Shown here: piece by piece, positions 1 to 8,447 of the stretch | How the letters are laid out: every line of letters starts with the position of its first letter | How positions within the stretch are numbered: position 1 is the stretch's first letter | From: Desulfosporosinus nitroreducens | GTDB lineage: Bacteria > Bacillota > Desulfitobacteriia > Desulfitobacteriales > Desulfitobacteriaceae | Direction of reading: 5' to 3' | Assembly: GCF_023897015.1 (NCBI RefSeq) | Contig: NZ_JAMHFY010000011.1 | Span: forward strand, 62,001-126,000 | DNA length: 64,000 nt | Notes under the pieces: generated by a model | Databases searched by the model: none | Seen by the model: only the letters and a program-made list of their open reading frames with translations | What the model was told of the DNA's origin: nothing | Made by a program: the position numbers and the translations under genes

Positions 1-323
1 TTGACAATGCCGAGGCCAATATCATGTAAATCTCCTGCGACGGTACCCAAGACTATCTTACCAAGCCCTTTTTTGGCAGGGGCAGTCAAGATTGGTTCAA
101 TAACGGATAGGCCCGCATGCATTGAATTGGTGGCCATTAAAACTTCCGGAACATTAACTTTTTCCGTGCGGTATTTTTCAGCGATGATGTTAATACCAGT
201 AATTAGTCCCTTTTCAAGAATAGAATTGGCAGAATATCCTTGTGCTAAAGCTTGTTTGCAGAATTCTATCGTATCCTCAGATTCACCTTCAGCAATTGAA
301 TAGATAATATCATCAAATATCAA
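1..323 (-). CDS. Corrinoid (B12-binding) methyltransferase protein, 3' part outside window
   Basis: This is the N-terminal part of a small MtaC/MtgC-type corrinoid protein that carries a methyl group between two methyltransferases. Reading the complement from a TTG at 323, with GGAG eight bases upstream, gives a helical cap domain (residues about 1-85) and then the cobalamin-binding motif DLHDIG near residue 100, whose His is the lower axial cobalt ligand in this family. The frame runs off the window edge. It lies 11 bases downstream of the PocR/AraC regulator on the same strand, so the two are probably co-transcribed and the regulator probably controls a methyltransferase system continuing to the left. 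The substrate cannot be told from this fragment. Confidence 0.85.
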   Translation of the reverse strand, partial: MIFDDIIYSIAEGESEDTIEFCKQALAQGYSANSILEKGLITGINIIAEKYRTEKVNVPEVLMATNSMHAGLSVIEPILTAPAKKGLGKIVLGTVAGDLHDIGLGIV

Positions 324-334
324 TTGAATCGCTC

Positions 335-1609
335 CTAAAATAAGCTATTTTTATAGATCAGTGGGGTGACGCCAATATATTTCCGAAATACTTCAGCGAA
401 ATAACTTTGGCTTTTAAAGCCTATTGCTTTAGAAACTTGTTCAACACTGAACTCTGGTTTCTTCATCAGTTCTACTGCTTTTTCAACACGGACTCTAGTC
501 AGGTAATCATTAAAAGTGCAATCTAATTCTAAGCGGAATAAACGAGATAGATGGGATGGGCTAATAAAGAGATGATCGGCAGTTGCTTTAAGTGTCAGTG
601 GTTTATGGTAATTTTCCATAATGAAATTTCGGGCGTTATTAACTAAGCTGAGGTGCTTCTTGTCTGCGAGTTTAAAAATCCCATCCAGGAATTCACCTAT
701 GACCTTATGGACTTTGAAGAAGAATTCTTCTATGCGTTCAATGCTGTTAATCTCATTATTAAAATCCTGAAGTTTAACCATAACCTGTTCAGCATCAGCT
801 CCTCCTTCGACGGCCGCCCTCGATGACAGGGAGGCCAATTCAAGCACCCGTATTTTAATAGTAGCTTTATCCCCGGCGGTCTTAGTTAAGAGGTCAGTTA
901 ATAAATTCTTCAAAGTACTTTCGGCCCTGGTTTTATCACCAAGCCGTATATAACTTAGGAAACGCCTTTCATTCTTTAAATAGGTTCCATAGTCTGTAAA
1001 CTCCGCAGCGTTTTTCTTCTTTCTGTTTTCCAGATCAGCTTTTATTTGAAGGCGTTCTAAATGATAAGCATTTTCCTCCTCCATAGTATGAATGTTTCGT
1101 TTCACCAAATGATTTACCACCACAAAAAGCATGTCTGCCGCAGCTTGGGACTGCTCAGGAGAGGATATGGGGAGTTCTTTTACTTTTTGTTGCAAAGTAT
1201 CAAAGTCCATATTTTTAGAATTGGATTTCTTTAATTGTTGAAGAAAAAATTCATCAGGTTTCCACAATAATACTTGTCCGCATATGATACTTCCTAGGAA
1301 TACACTATCTACTATAATCGGGACGGCCCATATAATAAGTCCGGCATGGCAACGGAAGAAATAGGGCTCATTCCATTTGGCTGATTCTAAAGTTGCTTCT
1401 TTATATGAATCTAAACATTTCTTTTCCCCTTTACTATGGCTTCGGATAAACTGACAAAAATCGCTTCTGCTTTTATTACCCAATATGGCAAGCGTTTCTC
1501 CTTTTCTATTTACGGCTTCAATGTGCAGCCCTGTAGCCTTAGAAAAACTGGCGAGGATTTCCTCTAAGTATTGAGGATCAAGAAAACTTTCAATATTTCT
1601 CTTAGGCAT
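335..1609 (-). CDS. PocR-domain AraC-family transcriptional regulator
   Basis: 424-residue regulator. Residues about 8-165 form a PocR-type sensory domain, with conserved Cys52, Cys65 and Cys87 that could bind a cofactor or metal. Residues about 190-320 are a helical linker. Residues about 322-420 hold the two helix-turn-helix motifs of an AraC DNA-binding domain (LSRLFRLELDCTFNDYL, then SYFAEVFRKYIG). PocR proteins commonly govern cobalamin-dependent catabolism, which fits the corrinoid protein immediately downstream. The ATG at 1609 has GAGGAG seven bases upstream. The ligand is unknown. Confidence 0.85.
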   Translation of the reverse strand: MPKRNIESFLDPQYLEEILASFSKATGLHIEAVNRKGETLAILGNKSRSDFCQFIRSHSKGEKKCLDSYKEATLESAKWNEPYFFRCHAGLIIWAVPIIVDSVFLGSIICGQVLLWKPDEFFLQQLKKSNSKNMDFDTLQQKVKELPISSPEQSQAAADMLFVVVNHLVKRNIHTMEEENAYHLERLQIKADLENRKKKNAAEFTDYGTYLKNERRFLSYIRLGDKTRAESTLKNLLTDLLTKTAGDKATIKIRVLELASLSSRAAVEGGADAEQVMVKLQDFNNEINSIERIEEFFFKVHKVIGEFLDGIFKLADKKHLSLVNNARNFIMENYHKPLTLKATADHLFISPSHLSRLFRLELDCTFNDYLTRVRVEKAVELMKKPEFSVEQVSKAIGFKSQSYFAEVFRKYIGVTPLIYKNSLF

Positions 1610-1917
1610 AGCAGTCTCCTCAATTTGTTGTTAATCACTAAAGGAATAGCTTAAAGGATAAATAAAAAATTAGAACTGTTATAATATTTCGACGCAAAGC
1701 ACATAAATCCTTTAGATTATGCAGATAGAAAATACTGCAAATCTGCGTGAGGTACGTGTAATTCTAATTATTACGATGGCATCTTCTTTGCTTTCTAAAA
1801 AATTTAACGCTTTTAGCTGATTAGAGTTTGAAGCCCGTAACAATTAAAAACTGTTACGGGCTGCGCTTAATATTAAGACCCTATGCTAAATAGTTGATCT
1901 TAAATTATTTTTCTTAA
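1610..1917. other. Intergenic region with one inverted repeat
   Basis: About 300 bases separate the PocR regulator from the YggT gene. The only clear structure is an inverted repeat, AGCCCGTAACA at 1832-1842 and its complement at 1852-1862. It lies 56 bases past the yggT stop and could end that transcript, but no good U-tract follows on either strand. The promoter of the PocR regulator should lie near 1620-1720; I cannot pick its boxes reliably. Confidence 0.4.
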
Positions 1918-2265
1918 TTAACGACTTTCTGGTGTGTGATGAGGTCTGCTAATCTCAATTAACTTAACAATTCCCCAAGCTATAATTGCATAAACAATCA
2001 TAGCAATAATCGTCGTTGGCTCTAAAATGGACTGAGCCTCAATCCCTTTGGTGACTGCGGACCTGAAAATACCAGTAAAAGGGGATAGGAATGCTTGTGA
2101 TACTGAATATATAAATGAAACAAAAGGACTTTGAGGATTGGCACCAAGAAGTTTGAAGACTAGACGAAAGGCCAATAACACTTCCAGAACACCCAAGATA
2201 TAGTATACTATGTTCTTTGCTTTCAAATTGGGGTGGTTTATTTTTATATCCGTACTTTCGTTCAT
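1918..2265 (-). CDS. YggT family membrane protein
   Basis: 115 residues with two hydrophobic segments (about 20-42 and 82-103) joined by a loop containing the family pattern FVSFIYSVSQAFLSPFTGIFR. This matches the YggT/YlmG family of small inner-membrane proteins, linked in other bacteria to cell division or membrane stress. The ATG at 2265 is preceded by GGAGGG. It stands alone, divergent from cooS. No specific role can be assigned. Confidence 0.8.
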   Translation of the reverse strand: MNESTDIKINHPNLKAKNIVYYILGVLEVLLAFRLVFKLLGANPQSPFVSFIYSVSQAFLSPFTGIFRSAVTKGIEAQSILEPTTIIAMIVYAIIAWGIVKLIEISRPHHTPESR

Positions 2266-2479
2266 TTATTATCCCTCCATAATCTATTTATTGATTTTAT
2301 CTTTCCAAATTTTATAGCGAACTATTACAGCCGAATTGAACAGGAAATTAATGCCAGAATAGCAACCGAATCAGTTGATTTGAAGAAGGCTTTATTTAGT
2401 TTACAGATTACAGATCTGTACATATTTAGCACGGCAGATGAGCAAACTTTCAATAGTAATTATAAAAGGGGGATAGGTA

Positions 2480-4399
2480 ATGTCTGAAACCATATTGGAA
2501 AAGACTGAGGGTCGAATAAGTTACCATGATTCAGTTGAAGCAATGATAGGAAGAATCAGGGAAGACGGTATGTCCAACTCCTTCGATCGTTGGACTGAGC
2601 AGGAAAAGATTCGCTGTAAATTTTGTCTTCAAGGCTTAACTTGTCAACAATGTGCTCAGGGACCTTGCCGAATCAGTGAGAAGACTGGTCAGGATAAAGG
2701 GGTTTGTGGAATCGGACCTGATGCTATGGCTATGAGAAAGTTGTTGCTTCAAAATATTATGGGAGCAGGCACCTACAGCCATCATGCTTATGAAGCATTC
2801 AGGACCCTTAAGGCCACAGGAGAAGGGAAAACTCCATTTAAAATTACGGATGTCAATAAACTTAAATGGATGTGTGAAAAGCTTGGACTCAACACGAATC
2901 AGGATACTAACCAGATGGCCATACAATTAGCTGATCTGCTCAATGCCCAAATGAACATTGGTGTAGAAGAGCCGAATCTCATGGTTGAAGCCTTTGCTCC
3001 AAAGAAGCGGAAAAAGGTCTGGAAGGACTTACATATCTATCCAGCGGGAGCTCTTCACGAGGAGCAAAATTGTGTCGCGAGTTGCTTGACTAATGTCGAT
3101 GGAGATTATGTTTCGCTCGCGCTCAAAGCCTTGCGCCTAGGGCTTTCCACAATTTATAATGCCCAAATTGGGCTGGAAATGACTCAGGATATTTTGTTTG
3201 GTACGCCTAAACCACACGAAGTCAATGTTGATCTGGGGATCATGGACCCGGATTACGTTAATATTGTGTTTAATGGACACCAACCTTGGCCTGGCGTTGC
3301 AACTATCCAAAAGGCTAAAATGGCGGAAGTTCAAGAGCGAGCTAAAGCGGCTGGGGCGAAAGGGCTAAGAATCGTCGGGTCCATCGAAACCGGACAAGAA
3401 TTAGTTCAGAGATTTCCGGTGGATGATGTTTTTGTGGGTTTAATGGGGAATTGGTTGACTATAGAGCCTCTCTTAGCTACAGGAACCGTAGATGTCCTGG
3501 CTATGGATGAGAACTGTTCGCCACCGGCTATTGATATGTATGCAGAACAATACCAAATAACCTTGGTAGCAGTCAGCACGATCATTGGTATACCGGGTCT
3601 TCAACATAAAATTCCGTATCATCCTGCTGAAACGGACGCCATGGCCGATCGACTCATTGAGCTAGGTATTGAAAACTTCAAAAAGCGTAAAGGGAAAATT
3701 ACTGCAAAAGTCCCTAAAATTATACAAAAGGCGATTGCGGGATTCTCCACAGAAGCCGTTTTGGAGGCCCTTGGCGGTAAACTTGATCCATTGGTGGATG
3801 TCATTGCCGCTGGAAAAATTAAGGGTGTTGTCGCCTTAGTGAGTTGCTCAACTATCAGAAATGGTCCTCAAGATTGGAACACGGTGAATCTCGCTAAAGA
3901 ACTTATCAAGAAGGATATCTTGGTAGTATCTGCTGGATGCGGCAATCATGCTTTGGAAGTGGCCGGGCTTTGTAACATGGATGCCGTTAAATTGGCGGGC
4001 AGCGGTTTAGGAGAAATATGCGGTGCCTTAAAAATCCCGCCGGTCTTGAGTTTTGGAACCTGTACGGATACAGGAAGAATCTCGATGCTCGTTACAGCGC
4101 TGGCAGATCATTTAGATGTCGACGTTCCTCAATTGCCTATTGCAGTAACTGCACCTGAATGGATGGAGCAAAAAGCGACAATTGATGGAGTATTTGCTGT
4201 GGCATACGGTGCGTACACTCATTTGTCGCCGACTCCCTTTGTGACAGGCGCGCCTCAACTCGTTAAATTATTGACCCAAGATGTTGAGGGACTAACCGGA
4301 GGGAAGGTCGCTCTCGGAGATGATCCGGTAGAAGTCGCCAATAACATTGAAGCTCACATTATTGAGAAGAGAAAAGGTCTGGGATTGAGCAATAACTAA
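2480..4399 (+). CDS. cooS: Anaerobic Ni-Fe carbon monoxide dehydrogenase, catalytic subunit
   Basis: 639 residues, full length for the monofunctional CooS family, which interconverts CO and CO2 at a Ni-Fe-S C-cluster in the cytoplasm. The N-terminal Cys cluster (Cys46, 49, 55, 58, 63 and 76) fits the ligands of the D and B iron-sulfur clusters, and the rest carries the Rossmann-like domains with further Cys/His ligands (for example SCSTIRNGPQ, SAGCGNHALE, SFGTCTDTGR). ATG 2480 follows AAAAGGGGG. No CooF, acetyl-CoA synthase or hydrogenase gene adjoins it, so it may couple through free ferredoxin. Its place beside C1 methyltransferase loci suggests a link to Wood-Ljungdahl metabolism (inference). 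A terminator follows. Confidence 0.95.
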   Translation: MSETILEKTEGRISYHDSVEAMIGRIREDGMSNSFDRWTEQEKIRCKFCLQGLTCQQCAQGPCRISEKTGQDKGVCGIGPDAMAMRKLLLQNIMGAGTYSHHAYEAFRTLKATGEGKTPFKITDVNKLKWMCEKLGLNTNQDTNQMAIQLADLLNAQMNIGVEEPNLMVEAFAPKKRKKVWKDLHIYPAGALHEEQNCVASCLTNVDGDYVSLALKALRLGLSTIYNAQIGLEMTQDILFGTPKPHEVNVDLGIMDPDYVNIVFNGHQPWPGVATIQKAKMAEVQERAKAAGAKGLRIVGSIETGQELVQRFPVDDVFVGLMGNWLTIEPLLATGTVDVLAMDENCSPPAIDMYAEQYQITLVAVSTIIGIPGLQHKIPYHPAETDAMADRLIELGIENFKKRKGKITAKVPKIIQKAIAGFSTEAVLEALGGKLDPLVDVIAAGKIKGVVALVSCSTIRNGPQDWNTVNLAKELIKKDILVVSAGCGNHALEVAGLCNMDAVKLAGSGLGEICGALKIPPVLSFGTCTDTGRISMLVTALADHLDVDVPQLPIAVTAPEWMEQKATIDGVFAVAYGAYTHLSPTPFVTGAPQLVKLLTQDVEGLTGGKVALGDDPVEVANNIEAHIIEKRKGLGLSNN

Positions 4400-4461
4400 G
4401 TAGCTAAGTAAACCTTCTACCAAGGCTAAGAATCTTCAAAGCATAATCGACTAGAAAAAGG

Positions 4462-4495
4462 GGCGCCTCAAATAATATTGAGGTGCCTCTTCATT
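4462..4495 (+). terminator. Rho-independent terminator of cooS
   Basis: GGCGCCTCAA at 4462-4471 pairs with TTGAGGTGCC at 4479-4488 (one G-T pair), followed by TCTTCATT. It lies 63 bases after the cooS stop. Confidence 0.7.
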
Positions 4496-4646
4496 ATAAA
4501 ACCGGAATAACCCTATATCCTGCAATCTCTATTGGTGTAGGTTTGTTATTTGTTATATGTTTATAAAATTACCCCTCAAAGCCTTGCTGAAATAAAAAAA
4601 TGATGCTAACAAAGATTGAACAAATTTTGCAATCTTTGTCGAACGT

Positions 4647-4675
4647 TTGACAAAACAAATTTTAGATTATAAGAT
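4647..4675 (+). promoter_or_regulatory. Sigma-70-type promoter of the corrinoid/GntR/activator operon
   Basis: TTGACA at 4647-4652, a 17-base spacer and TAAGAT at 4670-4675. It is the best promoter match before the gene at 4776 and lies just upstream of an inverted-repeat operator. Confidence 0.6.
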
Positions 4676-4689
4676 TTAATTTGAATATT

Positions 4690-4727
4690 CCTGTTATACC
4701 TGTATATATAACATCAAATATAACAGG
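4690..4727. promoter_or_regulatory. Putative GntR operator region
   Basis: CCTGTTATA (4690-4698) and TATAACAGG (4719-4727) form an inverted repeat around TGTATATATAACA (4701-4713). The core resembles TGTATATACA seen at 8408 and 9298 before the two following units. GTATATAC-like palindromes are typical targets of HutC/TreR-type GntR proteins, and such a protein is encoded in this operon. Confidence 0.5.
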
Positions 4728-4775
4728 CATTATTTAAGCTTGCAAAGCCGTAATATGGTTTAGGGGAGGGAAAAG

Positions 4776-5456
4776 ATGAAAGACTTAGGCGAAATAAAGG
4801 AATCATTAGTCAGATGTGTGGAACAGTTAGACGAAGAAAACTCTCTTAAATTGGCTAAGGAAGTCTTAATTGAAGGGATTGACCCTCTATACCTGCTTGA
4901 TTTAATGAATGAAGGGATGAAGAGGGTAGGGAAACTCTATGACTGCAGAGACTATTATATCGCAGACTTGATCATGGCAGGGCTTATCTTTAGACAAGTA
5001 TTGGAACTAGAAGAAATGACTGACTTTTTCCATGCGAAGTACAATAAAAAAACCGGAAAGATTGTTATAGGCACTGTTAAAGGAGATATACACGATATTG
5101 GAAAAGACATTTTCAGATATATGTTAGAAGCAAATGGCTTTGATGTGATCGACCTGGGGGTAGATGTCTCGAGAGAGCTCTTTGTAAAAAATGTTAAAAA
5201 ACATAATCCGGATATTTTAGCGCTGAGCGGTGTGTTAACGAGCACTGTAGATGAAATGAGAGAAGTCGTAAACTCTTTGAGGGAAGCACACCTTAGAGAT
5301 AAAGTTAAGATCATTATAGGTGCTAATCATCTTACACAAGAAGCTTTTAGGTTCATTGGTGCAGATGGGTTTGCAACAGATGCTTCAGTAGGGGCTAAAT
5401 TATGCAGGGAATGGATGAACGTTGGTAATGGACAAGGAGTAGAAGGTAATGGCTGA
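4776..5456 (+). CDS. Corrinoid protein of a methyltransferase system
   Basis: 226 residues. Residues about 5-85 are the four-helix cap domain and residues about 94-215 the Rossmann-like B12 domain, with DIHDIG at 104-109 (His106 the expected cobalt ligand), then LSGVLTST and a late Gly-Ala-Asn segment. Such proteins accept a methyl group from a substrate:corrinoid methyltransferase and pass it to a second enzyme. ATG 4776 is preceded by GGGGAGGG. The gene overlaps the GntR gene by eight bases, so translation is probably coupled. It is one of four MtaC/MtgC-like proteins in the window. Confidence 0.92.
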   Translation: MKDLGEIKESLVRCVEQLDEENSLKLAKEVLIEGIDPLYLLDLMNEGMKRVGKLYDCRDYYIADLIMAGLIFRQVLELEEMTDFFHAKYNKKTGKIVIGTVKGDIHDIGKDIFRYMLEANGFDVIDLGVDVSRELFVKNVKKHNPDILALSGVLTSTVDEMREVVNSLREAHLRDKVKIIIGANHLTQEAFRFIGADGFATDASVGAKLCREWMNVGNGQGVEGNG

Positions 5457-6147
5457 TCCGGTTTATATCAAAATTGTTGAAGACATCAAGAAAAAAGTAA
5501 ACAGCGCAGAATTAAAGCCTGGTGATACCGTTCCTCCTGAAACCGCACTTTGTAAAGAATATGGGGTCAGCCGAATGACGGTTAGAAAAGGGTTGGCTAT
5601 TTTAGCAAGTGAGGGATACATCTATTCTGTTCCTGGTAAAGGCAGTTACGTCCAAAAACCAGAAGTTAACAAATATACTTTACATTATGATGAGATGAAT
5701 AACCCTATTAATAGTGTTGATAACGCCAGACTGTTAGAAGTGTCAATTATTATGCCCGATGAAAAGTTAGCAGATGAGTTGCAAACTACCAGAAATAAGC
5801 ATGTTATTATGATTCGGAGGTTATTCTATACAGAAGGAAGTCCCGTAGCTTATGATGTAAAATATTTACTATATAGTAAAGGGATGCCTATTGTAGAAAA
5901 GGAAATTGAACAAGCGACATTTCAGGAAATGGTCTCAAATAGTATGCCCATTTTTGCATTAAAGAAAAGAATTAGTATTAGTGCTCAGATACCTAATAAA
6001 GAGATTAAACGATATCTCAATATTTATGATGATCTTGCCTTATTAGTGGTTGAGCAGAAACTTTATAACAATGAGAACAAGCCAATTGGCATAGGTATCA
6101 CTAGTTATAGGGGAGACTATATAAAATTGCAAGGCAGCAGTGATTAA
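5449..6147 (+). CDS. GntR family regulator, HutC/UTRA type
   Basis: 232 residues. Residues about 5-70 are a winged helix of the GntR family (ETALCKEYGVSRMTVRKGL is the recognition region), and residues about 88-228 form a UTRA ligand-binding domain. Its position inside a methyltransferase operon, and the repeated TGTATATACA boxes before three adjacent units, make it the likely local repressor, with a methylated substrate or product as inducer (inference). ATG 5449 has AAGGAG upstream and overlaps the end of the corrinoid gene. Confidence 0.88.
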   Translation: MADPVYIKIVEDIKKKVNSAELKPGDTVPPETALCKEYGVSRMTVRKGLAILASEGYIYSVPGKGSYVQKPEVNKYTLHYDEMNNPINSVDNARLLEVSIIMPDEKLADELQTTRNKHVIMIRRLFYTEGSPVAYDVKYLLYSKGMPIVEKEIEQATFQEMVSNSMPIFALKKRISISAQIPNKEIKRYLNIYDDLALLVVEQKLYNNENKPIGIGITSYRGDYIKLQGSSD

Positions 6148-6203
6148 TCCGGAGTCCAAAGTGCAAGGTTAGAGTTTAATGACACAGGGTGGAGGGAGCT
6201 TTC

Positions 6204-8054
6204 TTGAAATATCATAAAGTGGTTTTTCAGCCTGGCAATGTATTAGTAGAAGCGGCGGATGGCAGCACACTCAAGGAAGTTATGAATGAAGCCGGTTTAG
6301 AGTTTGATTTTCTCTGTGGTGGACGAGGAACTTGCGGAAAATGTCGGGTCAAAGTTTCTAAGGGATTGACGACACCGGTTACTAGGGAACAAGAAATACT
6401 TCAAGTGAAGGAATTAGACGAAGGTATTCGTTTAGCGTGCTTAACTGCTGTGCACAATGACCTAATAGTGGAGCTTCCAAACCAAAATAAACTTAAACAC
6501 AATATCTTAATAGCTGCCAGTGAAAGAACTTCCAAGATTGAACCACTGCTCCTCAAAGTACCCATTGAAGTCGATAAGCCTTCGCGTGAAACTCAGAGTT
6601 CTGATTGGCGTCGCTTGATAGAAAGCTTAGTCAGACAAGGGTACAAGGAGAGTGAATTAGAGACAACAGTCTCTATTCTAAGGCAGATGCCAGATGTCAT
6701 TAGAGGTGCCAATAATCGGATTACGGCAGTTATGTATCAAAGTAAAGTAGCTGGAATCGAACCGCAGGATTCTGAGAAATCGATGCTCGGAATGGCCTTC
6801 GATATTGGTACAACTACCATTGTGGGCTATCTGCTCGATCTTTATACTGGGAAAGAGTTAAGTGTGGTTTCTACCCTTAATCCCCAGACCGTGTTTGGGG
6901 CAGATGTAATTTCGCGGCTCACCTTTGCGAGCCATGAAGAAAATGGTCTAACAAAACTGCAGAGGGCTGTGGTTGAGGCTATTAATAAACTAATTGATGA
7001 AGCGGCACAAAAAGCGTCTGTTTTGAGGAATGACATCTATGCCATTTCTATCGCAGCGAATACTTGTATGCATCATATTTTTCTAGGCATAAATCCTCAG
7101 AGTATTGCAGTATCCCCTTATGTGCCTGCCCTGAGTGAACCTTTGGCATTAGATGCTTCGGAACTTGAAATAAGCATTAATCAGGCTGGAAAAGTGTTTA
7201 TGTTGCCAAATATTGCTGGTTTTGTAGGGGCCGACACAGTTGCAGTGTTGTTGACCACCGAGTTGGATCAGAGTGAAGATATTAAGCTTGTTATAGATAT
7301 TGGCACTAATGGTGAAATTGCCCTTGGTTCCAGAGAAAAAATAGTTGCCTGTTCAGCTGCAGCAGGCCCTGCTTTTGAGGGGGCCCAAATCAGCAGTGGG
7401 ATGAGGGGTGCCGCGGGGGCGATCGACCATGTTTACTATAGGGACAAGCTTGAGTATTCCGTGATAGGGGGAGGGAAACCCTTAGGAATATGCGGTTCTG
7501 CTTTGCTTGATGCTGTCGCGGGATTAGTAGAGCTTGGTATTCTTAATAAGAGAGGAAAAATCTTAGCCTTCGACCAACTAACAAATCCTGCGGCCCAAAG
7601 GTTTAAGGAAAATCTCGTACAATTTGAAGGCCAAGGCGCATTTTTGCTTGCTGAAGCCGGTATAACCGGACACGGCAGACCTATTATGATTACTCAGTCA
7701 GATATCAGAGAACTTCAGATGGCCAAGGGAGCAATGGCGGCAGGGGTCAGAGTTTTAATGGAGACCTATGGCATTCAAGCCCAAGATATTAAAGAAGTCC
7801 TCTTGGCCGGGGCTTTTGGAAACTACTTGAATCCCCATAGTGCCTGTGTTATAGGGTTGATTCCCCCTGAACTGGAAAGTAAAATTCGAATGATTGGCAA
7901 TGCAGCTGGCACTGGCTCAAAATTGGCGTTACTTTCTTCAAGTGAATTCCGTAGAACGAAGGATATTGCTGAGGCTGTTAAATTTGTTGAGTTGGGCAGT
8001 TATCCTAGATTTAATAGTATTTTCGGTGAATGCACATATTTTAAAATCCAATAA
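6204..8054 (+). CDS. Corrinoid-protein reductive activator (2Fe-2S plus ASKHA domain)
   Basis: 616 residues. An N-terminal ferredoxin domain carries Cys38, Cys44, Cys47 and Cys79 for a [2Fe-2S] cluster. A linker follows, and from about residue 190 an ASKHA-type ATPase region appears (MAFDIGTTTIVGYLLD; later VIDIGTNGEIALG and LLAGAFGNYL). Proteins of this DUF4445 layout use ATP to help return inactive Co(II) corrinoid to Co(I), reactivating methyltransferase systems. I chose TTG 6204, because GGAGGG lies nine bases before it; the GTG at 6189 would overlap that site. It should serve the corrinoid proteins at 4776 and 9372 and possibly the one at 39261, since no other activator lies in the window. 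Confidence 0.88.
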   Translation: MKYHKVVFQPGNVLVEAADGSTLKEVMNEAGLEFDFLCGGRGTCGKCRVKVSKGLTTPVTREQEILQVKELDEGIRLACLTAVHNDLIVELPNQNKLKHNILIAASERTSKIEPLLLKVPIEVDKPSRETQSSDWRRLIESLVRQGYKESELETTVSILRQMPDVIRGANNRITAVMYQSKVAGIEPQDSEKSMLGMAFDIGTTTIVGYLLDLYTGKELSVVSTLNPQTVFGADVISRLTFASHEENGLTKLQRAVVEAINKLIDEAAQKASVLRNDIYAISIAANTCMHHIFLGINPQSIAVSPYVPALSEPLALDASELEISINQAGKVFMLPNIAGFVGADTVAVLLTTELDQSEDIKLVIDIGTNGEIALGSREKIVACSAAAGPAFEGAQISSGMRGAAGAIDHVYYRDKLEYSVIGGGKPLGICGSALLDAVAGLVELGILNKRGKILAFDQLTNPAAQRFKENLVQFEGQGAFLLAEAGITGHGRPIMITQSDIRELQMAKGAMAAGVRVLMETYGIQAQDIKEVLLAGAFGNYLNPHSACVIGLIPPELESKIRMIGNAAGTGSKLALLSSSEFRRTKDIAEAVKFVELGSYPRFNSIFGECTYFKIQ

Positions 8055-8195
8055 GGCATGGAAAATAACGATATATTACCTAATGAAGCAAGGGACTGAC
8101 AAAGTTCTTTGCTTCTTTTCCTTTTTAGTTGCATCCAACGGAACAAACCATAGTTTGAACATGGTTATATTAGTCTCTCTCCATGCTTCAAGGTC

Positions 8196-8239
8196 GCGAT
8201 TCTAACAACTAAAATCTTCATTTTAGTTGTTAGAATCGC
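8196..8239. repeat. Perfect 20-bp hairpin after the activator gene
   Basis: The 20 bases at 8196-8215 are exactly complementary to 8220-8239, with a CTTC loop. It lies 142 bases past the activator stop. The stem is long enough to end or stabilise the transcript, but no U-run follows, so its role is uncertain. The rest of 8055-8364 shows no gene. Confidence 0.7.
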
Positions 8240-8364
8240 AAGGCGCCTATGGCCTGGTGCCATTAAGTTTCCTCTAAATGCATGTCCATTGGTTAAAAGT
8301 AATTTGAATCAAGATTTTAAATTGTAACAAGAGTTAAAATTGAGTGACTTGTGAAAAAGATAAT

Positions 8365-8393
8365 TTGACAAGTAAATTGAATATTGTTAATAT
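8365..8393 (+). promoter_or_regulatory. Sigma-70-type promoter of the methyltransferase gene
   Basis: TTGACA at 8365-8370, 17 bases, then TAATAT at 8388-8393. An operator-like TGTATATACA follows at 8408, near the expected start of transcription. Confidence 0.65.
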
Positions 8394-8407
8394 AACCCCA
8401 TAAGACA

Positions 8408-8417
8408 TGTATATACA
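8408..8417. promoter_or_regulatory. Putative GntR operator TGTATATACA
   Basis: Perfect ten-base palindrome 15 bases after the -10 box, where a bound repressor would block transcription. The identical decamer is at 9298. Confidence 0.55.
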
Positions 8418-8447
8418 GGAGTAGATATGAAGCGAGGAGGGCCTCAA

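Noticed and set aside
1-303. Plus-strand 100-codon frame at the left end
   Set aside because: It is the complement of the corrinoid protein reading on the minus strand, which carries the DLHDIG motif and a ribosome-binding site.
2233-2487. 84-codon plus-strand frame upstream of cooS
   Set aside because: Its start lies inside the yggT gene on the other strand, no ribosome-binding site precedes it, and the product resembles nothing known.
7894-8205. 103-codon frame overlapping the end of the activator gene
   Set aside because: It is out of frame with a well-supported gene, and its tail ends within the 8196 hairpin.
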